A stretch of 64,000 bases of DNA from Hyphodiscus hymeniophilus (Eukaryota > Ascomycota > Leotiomycetes > Helotiales > Hyphodiscaceae): positions 434,001 to 498,000 of the forward strand of contig VNKQ01000018.1 of NCBI GenBank assembly GCA_016508695.1, in the 5' to 3' direction. The notes under the pieces were generated by a model, which saw only the letters and a list, made by a program, of their open reading frames with translations, was not told the DNA's origin and did not search any database. A program made the translations under genes and the position numbers. Shown here piece after piece: positions 1-11,044 of this stretch. Within the stretch, counting starts at the first letter, position 1. The number at the start of each line of letters is the position of its first letter.

Positions 1-670
1 TGGGTGGTATGATACGGCCGTGTTGATTCTCCTCGTCTGCGGACGGAATCCTATTTCGCGAAGCGAAGGATGAGGTAGGACCACCGCTATATCACAACTA
101 TCTGACATGTTCGCGGCCGATCGGGCGAGAACTCTCTAGTTGTCGGATTTAATCCCTTCCGCTTTGGAGCCTCTTCTTACGTTTCCTGTCTCACAATCTT
201 CTTCAAATATGTGGCCGGTTAAAGATTGAAATGTGGTCGGTCACGTGGTTCGACTGTGGTGCGTGATTCAATGATTGTCATCGATCTGTTTTCCCCCCAA
301 ACCTTCTAGTAGTAACGAGATAACATTATATAAATACTAACCATGTAATGTGTTTCAAGTTATAGAGAAGGGGGGTGAAAAAATTAAGCAATACAAAGAT
401 ACGTAGCATCATCACATACTTCATGAGGGTTGCAGGAGTTGAATATTGGGGGAAAGGAAAACCAGATCGAATTTTCATATACTGCAGTATTGATCTCTTG
501 ATTCTCGCACCTCCCATAAGCTCTTTGCGACAAGGGACAGAGCGCCCGTGGTATAAGAAATCCAGCCGGACCATAATCCAGCCAGACCAAAAACTCCAAA
601 CGCCAAATTGAAATTCGAGACCGGAGCAACTTCAAAACTCCACGGATGACCCCCAAAAAGGGGAAGAAGG
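1..670. other. intergenic, no gene seen
   Basis: Short overlapping open frames occur on both strands at about 326-716, but none shows a recognisable motif or codon pattern that separates it from chance. It includes the 3' flank of the small membrane-protein gene that ends at 671. Confidence 0.5.
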
Positions 671-1370
671 TTACGAACAGTACTGATGCTTCTCTTCCCA
701 TTTCCCATCTACCCACTGCCCTGCAAGCTCCACACAGTTCCTATTCCCATGGTTCTCATGCGCTCTCACCGCCAAAAAGATTGCTAACGGTAGAATTATC
801 AGGAGGAGGAGAGCTAGGACTACTGCTATGATGATCTTCCGCCTGTTATGGCGAGGACGAAGCGGATCTTCAAAGGTCGAAAGTAGGTCCTTGTTGTCAG
901 TACCATAGGGTTGTTGTTGTCTGAAAGGCGAGCACGGCGTCGTGGGGCTGTAGGGCGGTGGTGCCATTTCCGATGTTCGAGCTTGTAAGGCCTGTGTATC
1001 CCAGCTAATTTCGGGTTTGGGGGAGGCGTGGGAGACGTTAATCGTTACTGTCCTACTCTCCTTATTTAGATCAGGTGACTGTACATGGAAACGAAAGTGT
1101 TAGCTAGTCGAAGCAATGGAGATGATAGAGGATGGAGTGGAGGAGAACACGTACGTAGGAGACGGCATGGTTTTTGTTGATCGGATCAGACATCGTTCTT
1201 GTTAGTGTCGAGTGGATGGTTGAGGATCTTGATCTAGCTCGGTTATCAATGGTAAGTGGGACATCTTCGAAGGAGGATATGTCGTGCATGACAGGTTTCG
1301 CAAGAGAACCTGACGAGTGTCTAGAGGTTAAGCGGGGTGAAGTTGTCTCTCCGATGGTGGACTTCTCCAT
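671..1370 (-). CDS. small single-pass membrane protein, proline-rich N-terminus
   Basis: Hypothetical protein. The secure part is the exon 991-671 on the minus strand. It encodes a Pro/Gln-rich stretch (PPPYSPTTPCSPF), a basic patch (RPRHNRRK), one strongly hydrophobic helix (IIIAVVLALLLLIILPLAIFL) and a short Cys-containing tail ending HQYCS. A Ser/Thr-rich open frame at 1370-1155 ends at a GTACGT donor. A CAG acceptor at about 992 joins it in phase 0, giving a model of about 178 residues with a 163-bp intron. Without that exon, translation could begin at 967 (98 residues). The order disordered-basic-TM-short tail suggests a type II or tail-anchored topology. A similar architecture is encoded at 2239-2668, so the two may be tandem paralogs. 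Function unknown. Confidence 0.5.
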
Positions 1371-2238
1371 TGTTCGGACAGGTGAGAATAATCGAGGAAA
1401 GAAGAGTCTGTTATTGGGTTCGATGGAAGATAATTAGCGTTGTATCGCTACTGGTATCCTGAGGGAGATGCCGTTATTAAAATATTCCTCGAGGCGTCCT
1501 ATAGACGAAAACACAGGGGATGGAGAAGCTCCTTGATTTGATCAATTCCTACTCGCATGTGAAGATTCGACTGCTATGAGGTTGGAGTGAAGAGGGGCAA
1601 CGGATCTGGGAAGGACTATCGAATTTGTGAACTGATGCTCGTTGTCGTCTAGATCGGAGGTTAAAGGATATCGGCGCCAGTGATGATAGTTTTGGTAGGT
1701 CGTATGGCGGCTGTTTGAGGATCAAGGAGTGAGCGAATCGAAAAGATAGAGCGAGAGTTATATGATATTTCAGCGCTCTTGTTTTTTGAACTGGTGAGTG
1801 GTAGCCCTGGTGGCTGACAGGGCGATGATGGGTCGCAAAAACGGGGCACGCTTTCACGTCAGATTCGTCAGATCTCAACACAGCATCGCAAACCAATCAC
1901 ATAACCCATTTAGCATATCGAATTAACGAAAGACAGTTCTCTGTTATTGATACTTTGTTGTCTATCGTCCGTAAGAGTGCAGGATGAGCGCACGTGATCA
2001 GCATCATATCCCACCTACTCAGGTAGGTTTGACTGGTTCTCTCCCACATTGATATATTCCTTGAAAAGTACGCTGTTATGCTTTCTGCCAACTCCTCGCT
2101 CTCTTATTACTCAAAACAATGAGAGCACAGATGAGGGTCACTCGAGTTTATGCGAAATCCAGAAACGTCCGAACTCCGCTTGTCCATGTTAAAGCCATAG
2201 GCCTATGCTAATTGATAGCAGGCCATACAATTCCGCGT
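1371..2238. other. intergenic, no gene seen
   Basis: This stretch lies between the two small membrane-protein genes. Minus-strand open frames at 1549-1896 and 1897-2091 have no recognisable content and are probably chance. It should contain the promoter of the upstream gene and the 3' end of the next one. Confidence 0.45.
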
Positions 2239-2668
2239 TCAAGTCGTGCAATCGTAATCATTGAATGCGGTAGGAAGGCAGTCGTTATTATCGGTGGAGT
2301 CATTCGCCCTCCGAAAGTGATACACAGCACCTGCGATGACCAGAGCAATCATGGTCAACACAAGTATCATGACCAAGATGCACCACCACTTGTACCGAAG
2401 CGCTCTTCTTCTTGATGGCTGCTCCCCGCGCCGGGTGCTCTCGCGTAAAATGGGATCATCAGGACTGATTTTGGGTACAGGTTGGTATGCGGTGCCCAGA
2501 CTGTAGAGTGGAGGTACATTTGCGTTTGTGTAGGCAGGCGGCAATTCACTGATCGTCATGGGAGTCATCTCTATCTGAGTACGATTAGATACAGCCTCGA
2601 GGACTACCAGAGACGGTACGGCGAAGACTCACGGAAGCTTCACCTATCAATTTGCTCGACGAGTCCAT
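2239..2668 (-). CDS. small single-pass membrane protein (second copy of the type)
   Basis: Hypothetical protein of about 123 residues in two exons, 2668-2633 and 2574-2239. The donor is GTGAGT, the acceptor CTCAG, and the intron 58 bp in phase 0. The N-terminus is short and polar (MDSSSKLIGEAS). It is followed by a Pro/Tyr-rich cytosolic-like segment (SELPPAYTNANVPPLYSLG), a basic cluster (RRGEQPSRRRALRYK), one hydrophobic helix (WWCILVMILVLTMIALVIAG) and a short acidic tail with two cysteines. The layout matches the gene at 671-1370 although the primary sequences differ. The PPAY and PPLY motifs are of the kind bound by WW domains, which is a family-level suggestion only. Function is unknown; the splice model is well supported by reading frame. 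Confidence 0.6.
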
Positions 2669-3578
2669 TTTCCGAGGTTTCCCCGTCCAGAAGTATGCTG
2701 ACCAAATTGTAGGATTTCGAGGCAGCTCTGACTTGCACGTGAGGACGTAGTGAAAGTGAGAGTTTAAAGGGTGCTGGTAGCGTGACAATCCATCCGTACT
2801 TGGCGCGCGCCATTAAATTCGTGACAGGATGCAGAAGAAGTGGACTTTTACCTGCTTTTATTGTTCTGTGTTGGAATCATTGCAGTGGCTTTACTCACTC
2901 GTATCATCTATCTGCGCCCTGCTCTCGGTTGTTGCCCGCTTGCTCAGCCCACTGATCCTTCGGTGCAGGGTTAGCAAATCCTCCTCGCATCTTGAACCAA
3001 TAGCATTCAACTGACTTCAAATTCCCGTACTCGAGTACAATTGGGATTGGCGATATAGTATTATGGAATTGGACCTTTGTAGTTCATGATGCATGAAGTA
3101 TGTTGAGTCTGTGTACTTTTATGCATTTACGTGAAAGCATTGTTTCTAGTGGCCCTCGCCCTCCAATGATTCAATGGTTCACTCCTGTACCACGCATACA
3201 TTGTGGAGTATCATTCCATGGCTAAGTCTAAAAGAACAGGACGAAAGGTCATCAAGACGAATTACCGTAAGACGTTTTGCGCACGAAATATTGGTGGGTA
3301 GACGCAAGAGATGGAGCGACTCTAGAGTTGCGGTACCTTCCCCATTTATTCGCGAATTCAACTATCTTTGGTTGATGTGATTTCCTTGACACTGTGTGTA
3401 CACTGACTGTTCCTTATCTACCATCTTCCGCTGGGTCGATGGATTTCGAATCCGAAGTGCAAAGCTAATATGCGATATGAATGCTCTGCTCAAGCAGACA
3501 GTAATACAGGGTTCCCCACGTCCGCCAAACAAAGGGGAATGCTTTTTCGCAATCACCAAGACGGCAAAGTACAATCTT
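2669..3578. other. intergenic, no gene seen
   Basis: Open frames here (2829-3014, 3174-3380, 3362-3574) are short, overlap on both strands and show no motif. The stretch separates the small membrane-protein gene from the 3' end of the thioredoxin-like gene. Confidence 0.45.
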
Positions 3579-3978
3579 TCACCCCTTCAAGAATTCCTCC
3601 ATCTTTACCGTATCTAAGATACTATCATCTCCGATCTCACCGACGACAGTACCTTCAGGAGAAAGCTTCAAGATCGTCGGGACACCTGACACATTCCAGG
3701 GCGGCTTTCTATGGGGGTTGGCTGCGCCAGCGGGGAATTGCTTCTTCCATTCCTCGCGCTGACCGACGTAGATGATTTCGGCTTCTGCTTCCGTCAGTAT
3801 GAAGCGTTTTGGGGAGGAAAAGAAGGAAATTGCATGGCCCAAGGTACTCACGGGGTCCTCCCTCCTGGTTGAAAGTCGAAGCCACTTTCGATTCGACTGC
3901 TCTGCAATCCGGACACCACATCACGCCGGATGCATTACGGGAAGAGTAGTAGACCTTGTAGGTGTGACGTTGTGACAT
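3579..3978 (-). CDS. thioredoxin-like protein of the TXNDC17 (TRP14/Clot, DUF953) family
   Basis: Predicted cytosolic thioredoxin-fold reductase of 110 residues. Exons are 3978-3852 and 3784-3579, separated by a 67-bp intron (GTGAGT...CAG). Near residues 20-24 the first exon carries WCPDC, the active-site motif typical of TRP14/TXNDC17 rather than the WCGPC of classical thioredoxin. The second exon carries VSGVPTILKL, with the cis-proline loop that closes the active site. Length fits the family (about 110-125 residues). Members reduce small disulfides with electrons from thioredoxin reductase; that role is inferred from the family. The start is the ATG that opens MSQRHTYKVYY. The main uncertainty is the acceptor: a neighbouring AG would change one or two residues at the junction. 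Confidence 0.85.
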
Positions 3979-4370
3979 TTTGGTACTGTCTCAGACTATG
4001 AGATCGCTCCAAGTCAGGTTTTGTTGTTGTTTTCTTTGGAGCAGTCAGAAAATGGGATTAATGTGACTATTCTTTGTAATCCTCGTGACGTGATTTAGGG
4101 ACTAGATTACCTGTCACAGTAGCGGTGTTGAGGCTCGAGGCGCTAAAATTGACAAACGAGCAGCCCCTGAGTGTGGCGTCGCAACGCCGAAATAGGGTAC
4201 TATATAAGATACGAGAGGCAGTGTGGCCTCCAGCATTCGTGGTGCGACAATCGATGAACACCACTTCTAATTCAGTAACGCTTACTGGATCCTGCATCCG
4301 CTGTGAGGATTGACCGGGTTTCGTAGAGCCGATTCTACTGACTGACAACGGCATTCGTCTGGAATACATG
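3979..4370. other. short intergenic stretch upstream of thioredoxin-like gene
   Basis: Holds the presumed promoter of the thioredoxin-like gene and the 3' flank of the kinase gene that ends at 4371. An open frame at 4067-4498 on the minus strand is a shadow of that kinase's last exon plus 3' sequence. Confidence 0.5.
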
Positions 4371-6096
4371 TTATCGAGGTGCCGGACGCCGTGCTGTGGG
4401 TGCACGAAAAGCCATTTTGTAATTCTCAGGAGGCGGAGGAATATATGGGACAGTGATTCGGCCGGAATTGTTTCCGTAGGGGAGTATCCTAGGACCATAT
4501 GGCGGATTCGGAGTAAAGGATATCAACTCTTGCGGTGTGTATCGCGGCTTCAGAGCCCTATACCCTGGATCATCTGGTTGGTATCCCAGCGTCAACGGCC
4601 CAGTATCACCTCCGGCAGTATTGAGCGTGTCAAAGACAGGTAGCATTGTATCTACGTAAGTGACGAGCTCTCGAGCAGGAAGACGCTGGCTGGGAAGGTA
4701 GGCGAGGCATGAGTGAACAACCTCGATGAGATGCTTGCTGTATTGCGTAGCGAGAAGGTCATGGCCGAGAGCTTCAAAAGTGTTGGTGAATGGAGGAATT
4801 CGGGAGATTGTTTGAGGTGCAGCTCGGAAGGTTGAAAAAGTATAAACATACTCTGGTGCGTTTACGTTAAAGTTGGCAGGTTCATGCTCGGGTAGTAATT
4901 CAGTTCCTGCTGTCATTAAATAGTGCATAATCATGCCAATACCGAATGTATTGCTTCTGCGACCGATTTGGCGCTCTGGATGATTTTCCATTTGTTCCTG
5001 CATTAAGACATAAGCTCAGAAAAGAAAAGGGCTTCTAAATCATGTCTTACGGGGGTTGGCCACCCTGGAGTACATCTCCACTCCGTATTATCATTCCACA
5101 AGGGATTGGTATTAAAAGTCGGGAGGATGGTATTAAAATCTTGGTTTTGAGGGATGGGCACCGCAAGCCCAAAGTCTGCGAACTACTGACCAGTTAAACA
5201 ATGCTTGAATATAGCCCACCAGGCTTTTGGAAATTTAGCTCACGCACCTTGAACGAAGGCAGCCGATGATGAGGTTCACCAGCTGGCTTGTATTCCCCGA
5301 TCAATACTACAAATGTTACATCAGTCAAGAGCCTGTTGTTACATGACCATTTGTGTCTCTAAGACTTACTATTCTCTGGCTTTATATCAAAATGGGCGAT
5401 AGGCTCAAATCTCACAATGATCGGATTGTTATTGCGTGGATCGGCAGGGTGTTCTGACCCGATGTCCATTACCAGAGCGCCCCTTGCGAGACAACCTAGT
5501 AGCCGCCATAATTCTTCTTCGTTCCAAAGGTTCTGCCCAAGATCTGTGATTTTCGCCATCAGATCGCCTCCTGGACAGTATTCGAGATAGATCCTTGCAA
5601 CGTCAAGTTGCGGCACTGGTAGTGAGCCACCCCGAGGGTTTGGATCAAAATCTCTGGGTCCACCTGCTGTGCTAGTACCAGCTCCCGGATCTCGAAAGTA
5701 CTCTTTATACAATTTTATAATGTGTTCAGTCCCCCCTGTAAGTAAAGAAGCGTCTCTGATCCGTCTAAGTAACCTAGACTCAACTTTCAAATAAGCTTTT
5801 TCATCACGAACAACCTGTTTGACGACGACGTGTCTCGGCCGAATCTGAGGCCCAAAACGTTTCCATAAACCAACAATTGCATGACCACCAGCACCAAGTA
5901 CCTTTACAGGTCTCCAACCTGGCGGTCTGAGGTCGGGCCATCGCGCGGAAGATCTGAGCCAGGCCTTTTGTTGACTTGCTGGGATCCCTAGGTCTATCGC
6001 GTCTTGATTAGTACCAAGATTTTGCGATAGCGTCCTTTGCCTTTTACGTTGGCCAAAGTATCGAATATCGGCATCCTTTTTCCTCTTAGGTGGCAT
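4371..6096 (-). CDS. protein kinase-like protein, non-RD (paralog 1)
   Basis: Predicted Ser/Thr-type protein kinase of 514 residues. Exons are 6096-5370, 5306-5248, 5182-5051 and 4997-4371, with intron phases 1, 0, 0. Visible elements are a glycine-rich loop LGAGGHAIV (about 67-75), the ATP-binding lysine in VVVK (Lys93), a likely alpha-C Glu106, the catalytic loop HFDIKPEN (235-242), DFG (265-267) and an activation-segment end CTPGWPTPE. In the catalytic loop the usual Arg before Asp is Phe, making it a non-RD kinase, while the catalytic Asp, Lys and Asn remain. A basic leader (PPKRKKD, RKRQR) could act as a nuclear signal. The tail is Pro/Arg-rich. It closely resembles the gene at 11045-12881. 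Substrate unknown; the kinase fold is clear, activity is inference. Confidence 0.85.
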
Positions 6097-7044
6097 GTTG
6101 ATTCGTGTGCGGCAGCTGTCGGGGCGAGTGGCTGAGAAATCTATGATCCAGTGGATTATCCAGACAATGATTATTCAAACACAAGATGCATAGCTCTAAA
6201 CAGTTCTCAATTTATGTCTTCGACTTTCTTTGCTCGAAACTGGGCTTTGTGGATCAATGAGGATTGCCATGGCGGAGCGAACAAAGACGAGGGCATGGCA
6301 CCGCAGTTGGCGATACATACACCTGTCATATAGTTCTTGATGTTGGAGCATAACAAAGGCTATAAGAATAGTAATTCCCGATCTTGGCCAAGGTAAATGA
6401 GCACTCACACAATTATCCTTGGATAATCATAAGCACAGAATGGAGGGATAATGAGCATCACGTGACTCAGTAGATCTTCTCTTTCAACATTCTTCGTAAC
6501 GGCCAGCATAATGATAGGAAGTACAATCAAGTGACCGTCAAACGAAAAACAAACCTAGAGAAGTATAGCTTATGTGATGCATTCCGTGCCGCCCAACCAA
6601 TGTGGGACCAACAGGAGCTCAAGATGTTCGAAAGCCATTAGCCCATCCCTACGTGCACCCTCCGCCCTTGGAAGATACGAAAGGCAGACTTGAAAGTTAT
6701 AACATCATGTCGGTGACCGCTAAGGAAAGATACCAACTCTGAAACCTTCGTGCGATCCGAATTCTAGAAATATGACGACAAGAAAGAAACAAATACTGAA
6801 ATGTCTGAACAAAGACAAGTAATCGCAGACATATTCCTTTTCCAGATGGGACCATGACACTTTGAAAATTGTTATCCAGCTCCATCAGTACTGCAGGATA
6901 CGGATGTATACGCACGTTTGGGAAGCCGGATTCAAGAGGCAGGCGGGGTATCAAATATTGAGATTTTTCTGTACATACCATTTACATAACACATTATCTC
7001 ATCGCCCTTTTCCATGCCCTTCCCATTATGTGCAGTACCTCGTT
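6097..7044. other. intergenic, no gene seen
   Basis: Lies between the start of kinase paralog 1 and the 3' end of the AT-hook/membrane protein gene. Overlapping open frames at 6151-6408 and 6697-6981 lack recognisable motifs and are taken as chance. Confidence 0.45.
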
Positions 7045-7933
7045 TCAAGACTTTTCCACTGTCACATCTGACCGAGGCGCCTCGACTGGTGTCAATCCAG
7101 GCCTGACCAGTACTTTCTTGTCTTCTCCAAGAACCACTAGAACCAGTCAACATTTAGCTTCACTAAACATCAGCAACGAACTCACGTCTTTCATACAAAA
7201 CATAGCTCGTAACCAGCAGAATGGGCATAGCTACGATAGCTGCCGTCCATTTCCTAGCAGCAGATTTGTAGCCCACAGGCAATTTCCCAGCAGCACCAGT
7301 GTTCGGTCTCGCTCCAGCCCGGGAGGAAATGTTCGATACGATTTCGGAATTCAATGCTGCGAGAGGAATCTGGGAAGGAGGTTTCGAAGCCGGGGGAGGT
7401 ACTTGGGAGGGTTTTGAGATTGGCTTCTTGGAGAGTGGAGGTACGGAAGGAGATGGAGCCTTTGGAGGTAAGGGAGGTTCCTGGTGCTGTGAAGGAGCTT
7501 CAGGAGACAGAATGTTCGGTGATGAATGTAAGAGCTTCGCGGGATCTGGAGATGATGAAGCTCTCTCTGCAGATAGTTCGCGGACCTGGTCCAATATTTT
7601 CGAAGTTTCTGGCGTGACTGGAGTCTTTGGAGGAGGCGCAGACGGTGCTCGCGTATCAAGTTTTGGAGATGTCTTCGCAGGTTCTGACGAGCTCAGAATA
7701 GGAGATTTGGGAGTTGTTTTTGCAGTTGGTGAGCTATTCGGGGCTGATTTCGATGCCGTGGTGACGATTGGCGTCTTCTTCGTTACAATTGGGGTTGTCT
7801 TCGCAGGCTTAGGCGCAGCTTTGGTGGACTTCGCCCTCGTTGTGGATTTCTTTCTCTCCCCTGTGTCGATGTCGACAGGGTCTGAAATGACCTTCTTGGG
7901 CCTGCCTCTCTTTTTGACAACCTCTGTAGACAT
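7045..7933 (-). CDS. AT-hook-like, low-complexity protein with C-terminal membrane helix
   Basis: Hypothetical protein of 279 residues. Exons are 7933-7186 and 7136-7045, with a 49-bp intron (GTGAGT...CTAG, phase 1). The N-terminus carries KKRGRPKK, an AT-hook-type minor-groove motif (residues 7-14). About 180 residues of Pro/Ser/Thr/Lys-rich low-complexity sequence follow. The C-terminus is ordered: a conserved-looking segment GYKSAARKW, one hydrophobic helix (TAAIVAMPILLVTSYVLYE), and after the intron a short tail beginning RLVLGEDKKVLV. Splicing is supported because the ERLVLGE continuation fits the helix end much better than the unspliced reading. Ordered C-termini of this kind occur in fungal hypothetical proteins, as far as I recall. 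Function is not known. The GRP motif may simply be part of a basic disordered region. Confidence 0.75.
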
Positions 7934-9273
7934 GCTGTCTAATAAGCTTGTCCCTGAATAGATACCGTGTCGTTGTTGTAGATAGAAAGGGGCGGAACTT
8001 GAGGTTAAAGATGTGGGGTGGACTTTCGCGTGTCGGCAATTTGACGCGTTTGACTTGCTCCTCGGCTTCTTCCTCAGTTATTTATCGAATTGGAAGTAGA
8101 AATTACCAAAACGTCATTCTCAACTTCAAACCTCAAGGAGCCAAACGAAAGTGTTTGACTTGAGAGTGAGATGCTATTCAGGCACGTCCGAATCATTTTC
8201 ATCCCCTGGTGGAGTCACCTGGAGGAGTCTTGCATGAACTCACGAAATTGACACGACCCCTGAACTGATCAAGTTGATCGTGACTTCTCGTCCTACCGTA
8301 TTGTGCCAGGACTATTCAAGTCAGAATCAATTCTTCATTTGCAAGTGCAGCGATCTCCTATGATAATGATCACAGATTCTTGACTTGATCATGGCAATGC
8401 GGTAGAAGTAACGTGCATAGTATCTTTCTATACGGCTCATCCTCTCTACAGCCGCCATTGTGTTGGATCCTACACATTTTACAACTTCTTGCAAGACAAT
8501 CCTCATCGTCGAGGCTGATGTGAGGATGACGCCTGATACTTGGAAAGCCACCAAATCTCATAGTCGGTGTTATTTCGTCCGCAAAGGTTTCCTCTACTAA
8601 GGTAGCCCTATTTTGTACCTTCCCATGAGTAAATGTCATATAAATATTAGGCTGTACATTACAGGCTCAAGAACCTTGTTTTAAACACCCGGTGCTTAGT
8701 AGTCCTATCCAAAAATTTCAAGGCGCTGTTCTCTCTTAAGTATCCGATTCTGTTTGCTGCAATCCACCGGAATTGACGAATTCCAGCTTGAAAGGCGTAC
8801 CTTGTGTCGCTCATGCCACGTAATAGAGCATTTGATGGAACACCAGCCGACAGGATCCCATAATTTTGTCCTTGGTCGGTTTGTCCTAAGCATGTATCGG
8901 TCTTCATGTCCTCTATGAGAGTTCGTACGATATTCGGCACGTGAACGTAAGCTACCTGCCCTGTGGACCCAACAGTATTTGATTTAACCATCTTCAGTCT
9001 TTCTTACCGATTAGATTAACTGCGAATCGATTGAGCGACGTTCTTAGCGTGTTTCAGCTTTCACGACATTCCAGAATACCTCGTGTTGATGCATTTCATG
9101 CTGCGTCTAAATTTAGCTACTTGAATACGAGCATTCCTTCTTTCCGTGCAACAGCAACCCCATTCTTAGCTGGCGTCATCAGGATCCCCCGCAAGACCCC
9201 ACCATTTCCACAGTTTTGACTTCTTCTAAAGGGCAAAGACGACCATGCCATAATCGCCAAATCCCATCCAACA
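7934..9273. other. intergenic, no secure gene
   Basis: This 1.3-kb stretch contains minus-strand open frames at 8370-8639 and 8659-8991 (89 and 110 codons). Their translations have no recognisable domain and no convincing splice partners. I leave them unannotated but would not exclude a small gene at 8659-8991. Confidence 0.4.
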
Positions 9274-10276
9274 ATGAGTTCAGACGAGGATGAAGTTTAC
9301 GTCACAAGTCGAAGCAGGACACCTTCTGTGATTCATGTCATTTCGCAAACCCAACAGGTCTTTAGAAAGCTTCCGGATCTCATTCAAGAAGCCGCTCTAT
9401 CCACAGAATGTGAGTAATTGGTCTTGTGTCGGTGAATTGCTCTCACCCATCATAGTTTCAAGTCCTAGGCTCCAGATCAGTCGAGTCCAGAATTCAAGAG
9501 TCATTGACTCTGAGTTCTTGAGCTCCCCTCAATTTTTTGTCCGGTCAAGAACAGACTCGGGAGTTGATCTGCCAGACTTAACGGTGACCGATGAAAAGGT
9601 CCTGGAGAAATTCGGCTCGGGATTGACAGCAAACTTTGCAGACATTCGAGCATATGGTGCGAAGGCTTTCTTTCAGAAACAAAATCGATCCAATAATACC
9701 ACTTACTCTGTATGTGTGTGTGCGACAGGATACATTTGGGTCTATGTCGTACCCCCTGCCCCCGTTCTCGACTCAGACGGTTTCTCGCGTGCCGAAATCC
9801 AAATTGGGACGTTTGGGCTGAAGGCAAGGGCTATCACGACGACAGAGATCCAATGCCAACACAGACGCTTTTCAGATGATAGTGCTCAAGATGCTCGCCA
9901 GCTATCACTGCTATGCGCTACCGTTCTGGCAAAGTATCTCCATCTGCGCATGATTGGACAGCAGTATGAAGAAGCAACGGAGTCTGCCATCAAGCAAAGC
10001 CAGGACGAATTATGGTCACTTCGAGTGGTCAATCCTAGTTGGTTCCGAGATTGGAACGCGCTTTTGAGATTCATTTGCACAAATGCGCCTATGCCGCCCG
10101 AGTCTAATGTTTCTCTGATATCACGATCCATGATCACAGGCAGGTGGCAATGTTGGAGAGATACGTCCATTCTCCGAAGACGATATTTATTTCCTCAAAG
10201 AATCATACGTTGCTTTAGGATTTCGCGGCACGACTCACTCGACTTGCTCAGCGGATGCTTCAACCCAACGAATTGA
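9274..10276 (+). CDS. hypothetical protein between the two kinase paralogs
   Basis: Orphan protein of about 315-320 residues that I do not recognise. Exon 1 is 9274-9409, beginning MSSDEDEVYVTSRSRTP; exon 2 starts at 9456 after a 46-bp GTGAGT...ATAG intron in phase 1. The body is soluble-looking, with a predicted beta-rich stretch around YSVCVCATGYIWVYVV and a helical region around LCATVLAKYLHLRMIGQQYEEATESAI. The C-terminus is uncertain. The frame used runs to a stop at 10274-10276, but a second frame from about 10138 reads plausibly (GNVGEIRPFSEDDIYFLKES) to a stop near 10306. It would need a short intron of about 38 nt (about 10101-10138) or an indel. No signal peptide or membrane helix. 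Its position between two related kinases may be coincidental. Confidence 0.6.
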
Positions 10277-11044
10277 GGAATACAAAGCCTCGGTTAATAT
10301 ATAATGGGATGATTGTTCTCAATTTCATACAATTCTCCAAGCCGCAGGCCAGTCCTTTATGACACTGAGACAATCAATCATTTGATGATCGAAGCTTCAA
10401 TTATTTGCACATGACTACTTCTACATCAATTGGAGATTGACTCGAGCCACCATATAAGCCAGCTTATATGAAAATTCAATCACATCCCGGCCCCATTTTT
10501 TAGTTGCACGTTCAAAGTGCTTGTGCCAGGCGCATTCCCATCAGCCACGGGCAAGAACCGCAACGACGCTCGTGACGCCGCCCACCATCACTTTCGCATG
10601 CCTCTGCGTACCGTATTCATCAGGTTGGAGTGGTTTTGAAACGGCTCAGGTCGAGCAAAGCAATGAATTACTCTACATGGATCATCAAGGTCACTCAGGC
10701 AGCTGTCCACAAAGATTTTTTTGGCTCTTGGCGTGATTCATGGCACAGGTACAAGAAATATCCGGGGACACCAATTGGTGCCCCTGAACAGCGTGCTCTA
10801 AAGAGACTTTGCAAGAAACCACTGAGGTGCTTGTTCACTTCGGGTTCTTTGTTCGCCTGCATTTGGCTATCCGCATTCATTTCCGAGCCCTCCTCAAGGT
10901 ACAAGCCCAACGAAGGTGGCTTTGTTGGTTAACATTTCCTTTATCAGACCCCAAGTGGTCTTGAGAAACCACTTTCAACTCATAAATTGTCTAGCTCCAG
11001 CCTTAATGAACATGAGCAATTAAGGCTTATGTCTACAAAACAAT
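10277..11044. other. intergenic, upstream of kinase paralog 2
   Basis: Contains the possible alternative 3' end of the preceding gene (to about 10306) and the presumed promoter of the kinase that starts at 11045. The open frames at 10521-10932 show no motif. Confidence 0.45.

Noticed and set aside
384..716. Minus-strand open frame of 110 codons
   Set aside because: Overlaps three other frames on both strands, with no motif, no plausible splice partner and low-complexity composition; treated as chance.
1549..1896. Minus-strand open frame of 115 codons
   Set aside because: No recognisable domain and rich in Ser/Arg/His as expected for non-coding translation; another frame overlaps it.
8659..8991. 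Minus-strand open frame of 110 codons
   Set aside because: Somewhat protein-like but no domain, no supporting promoter or splice context. Left out rather than named.
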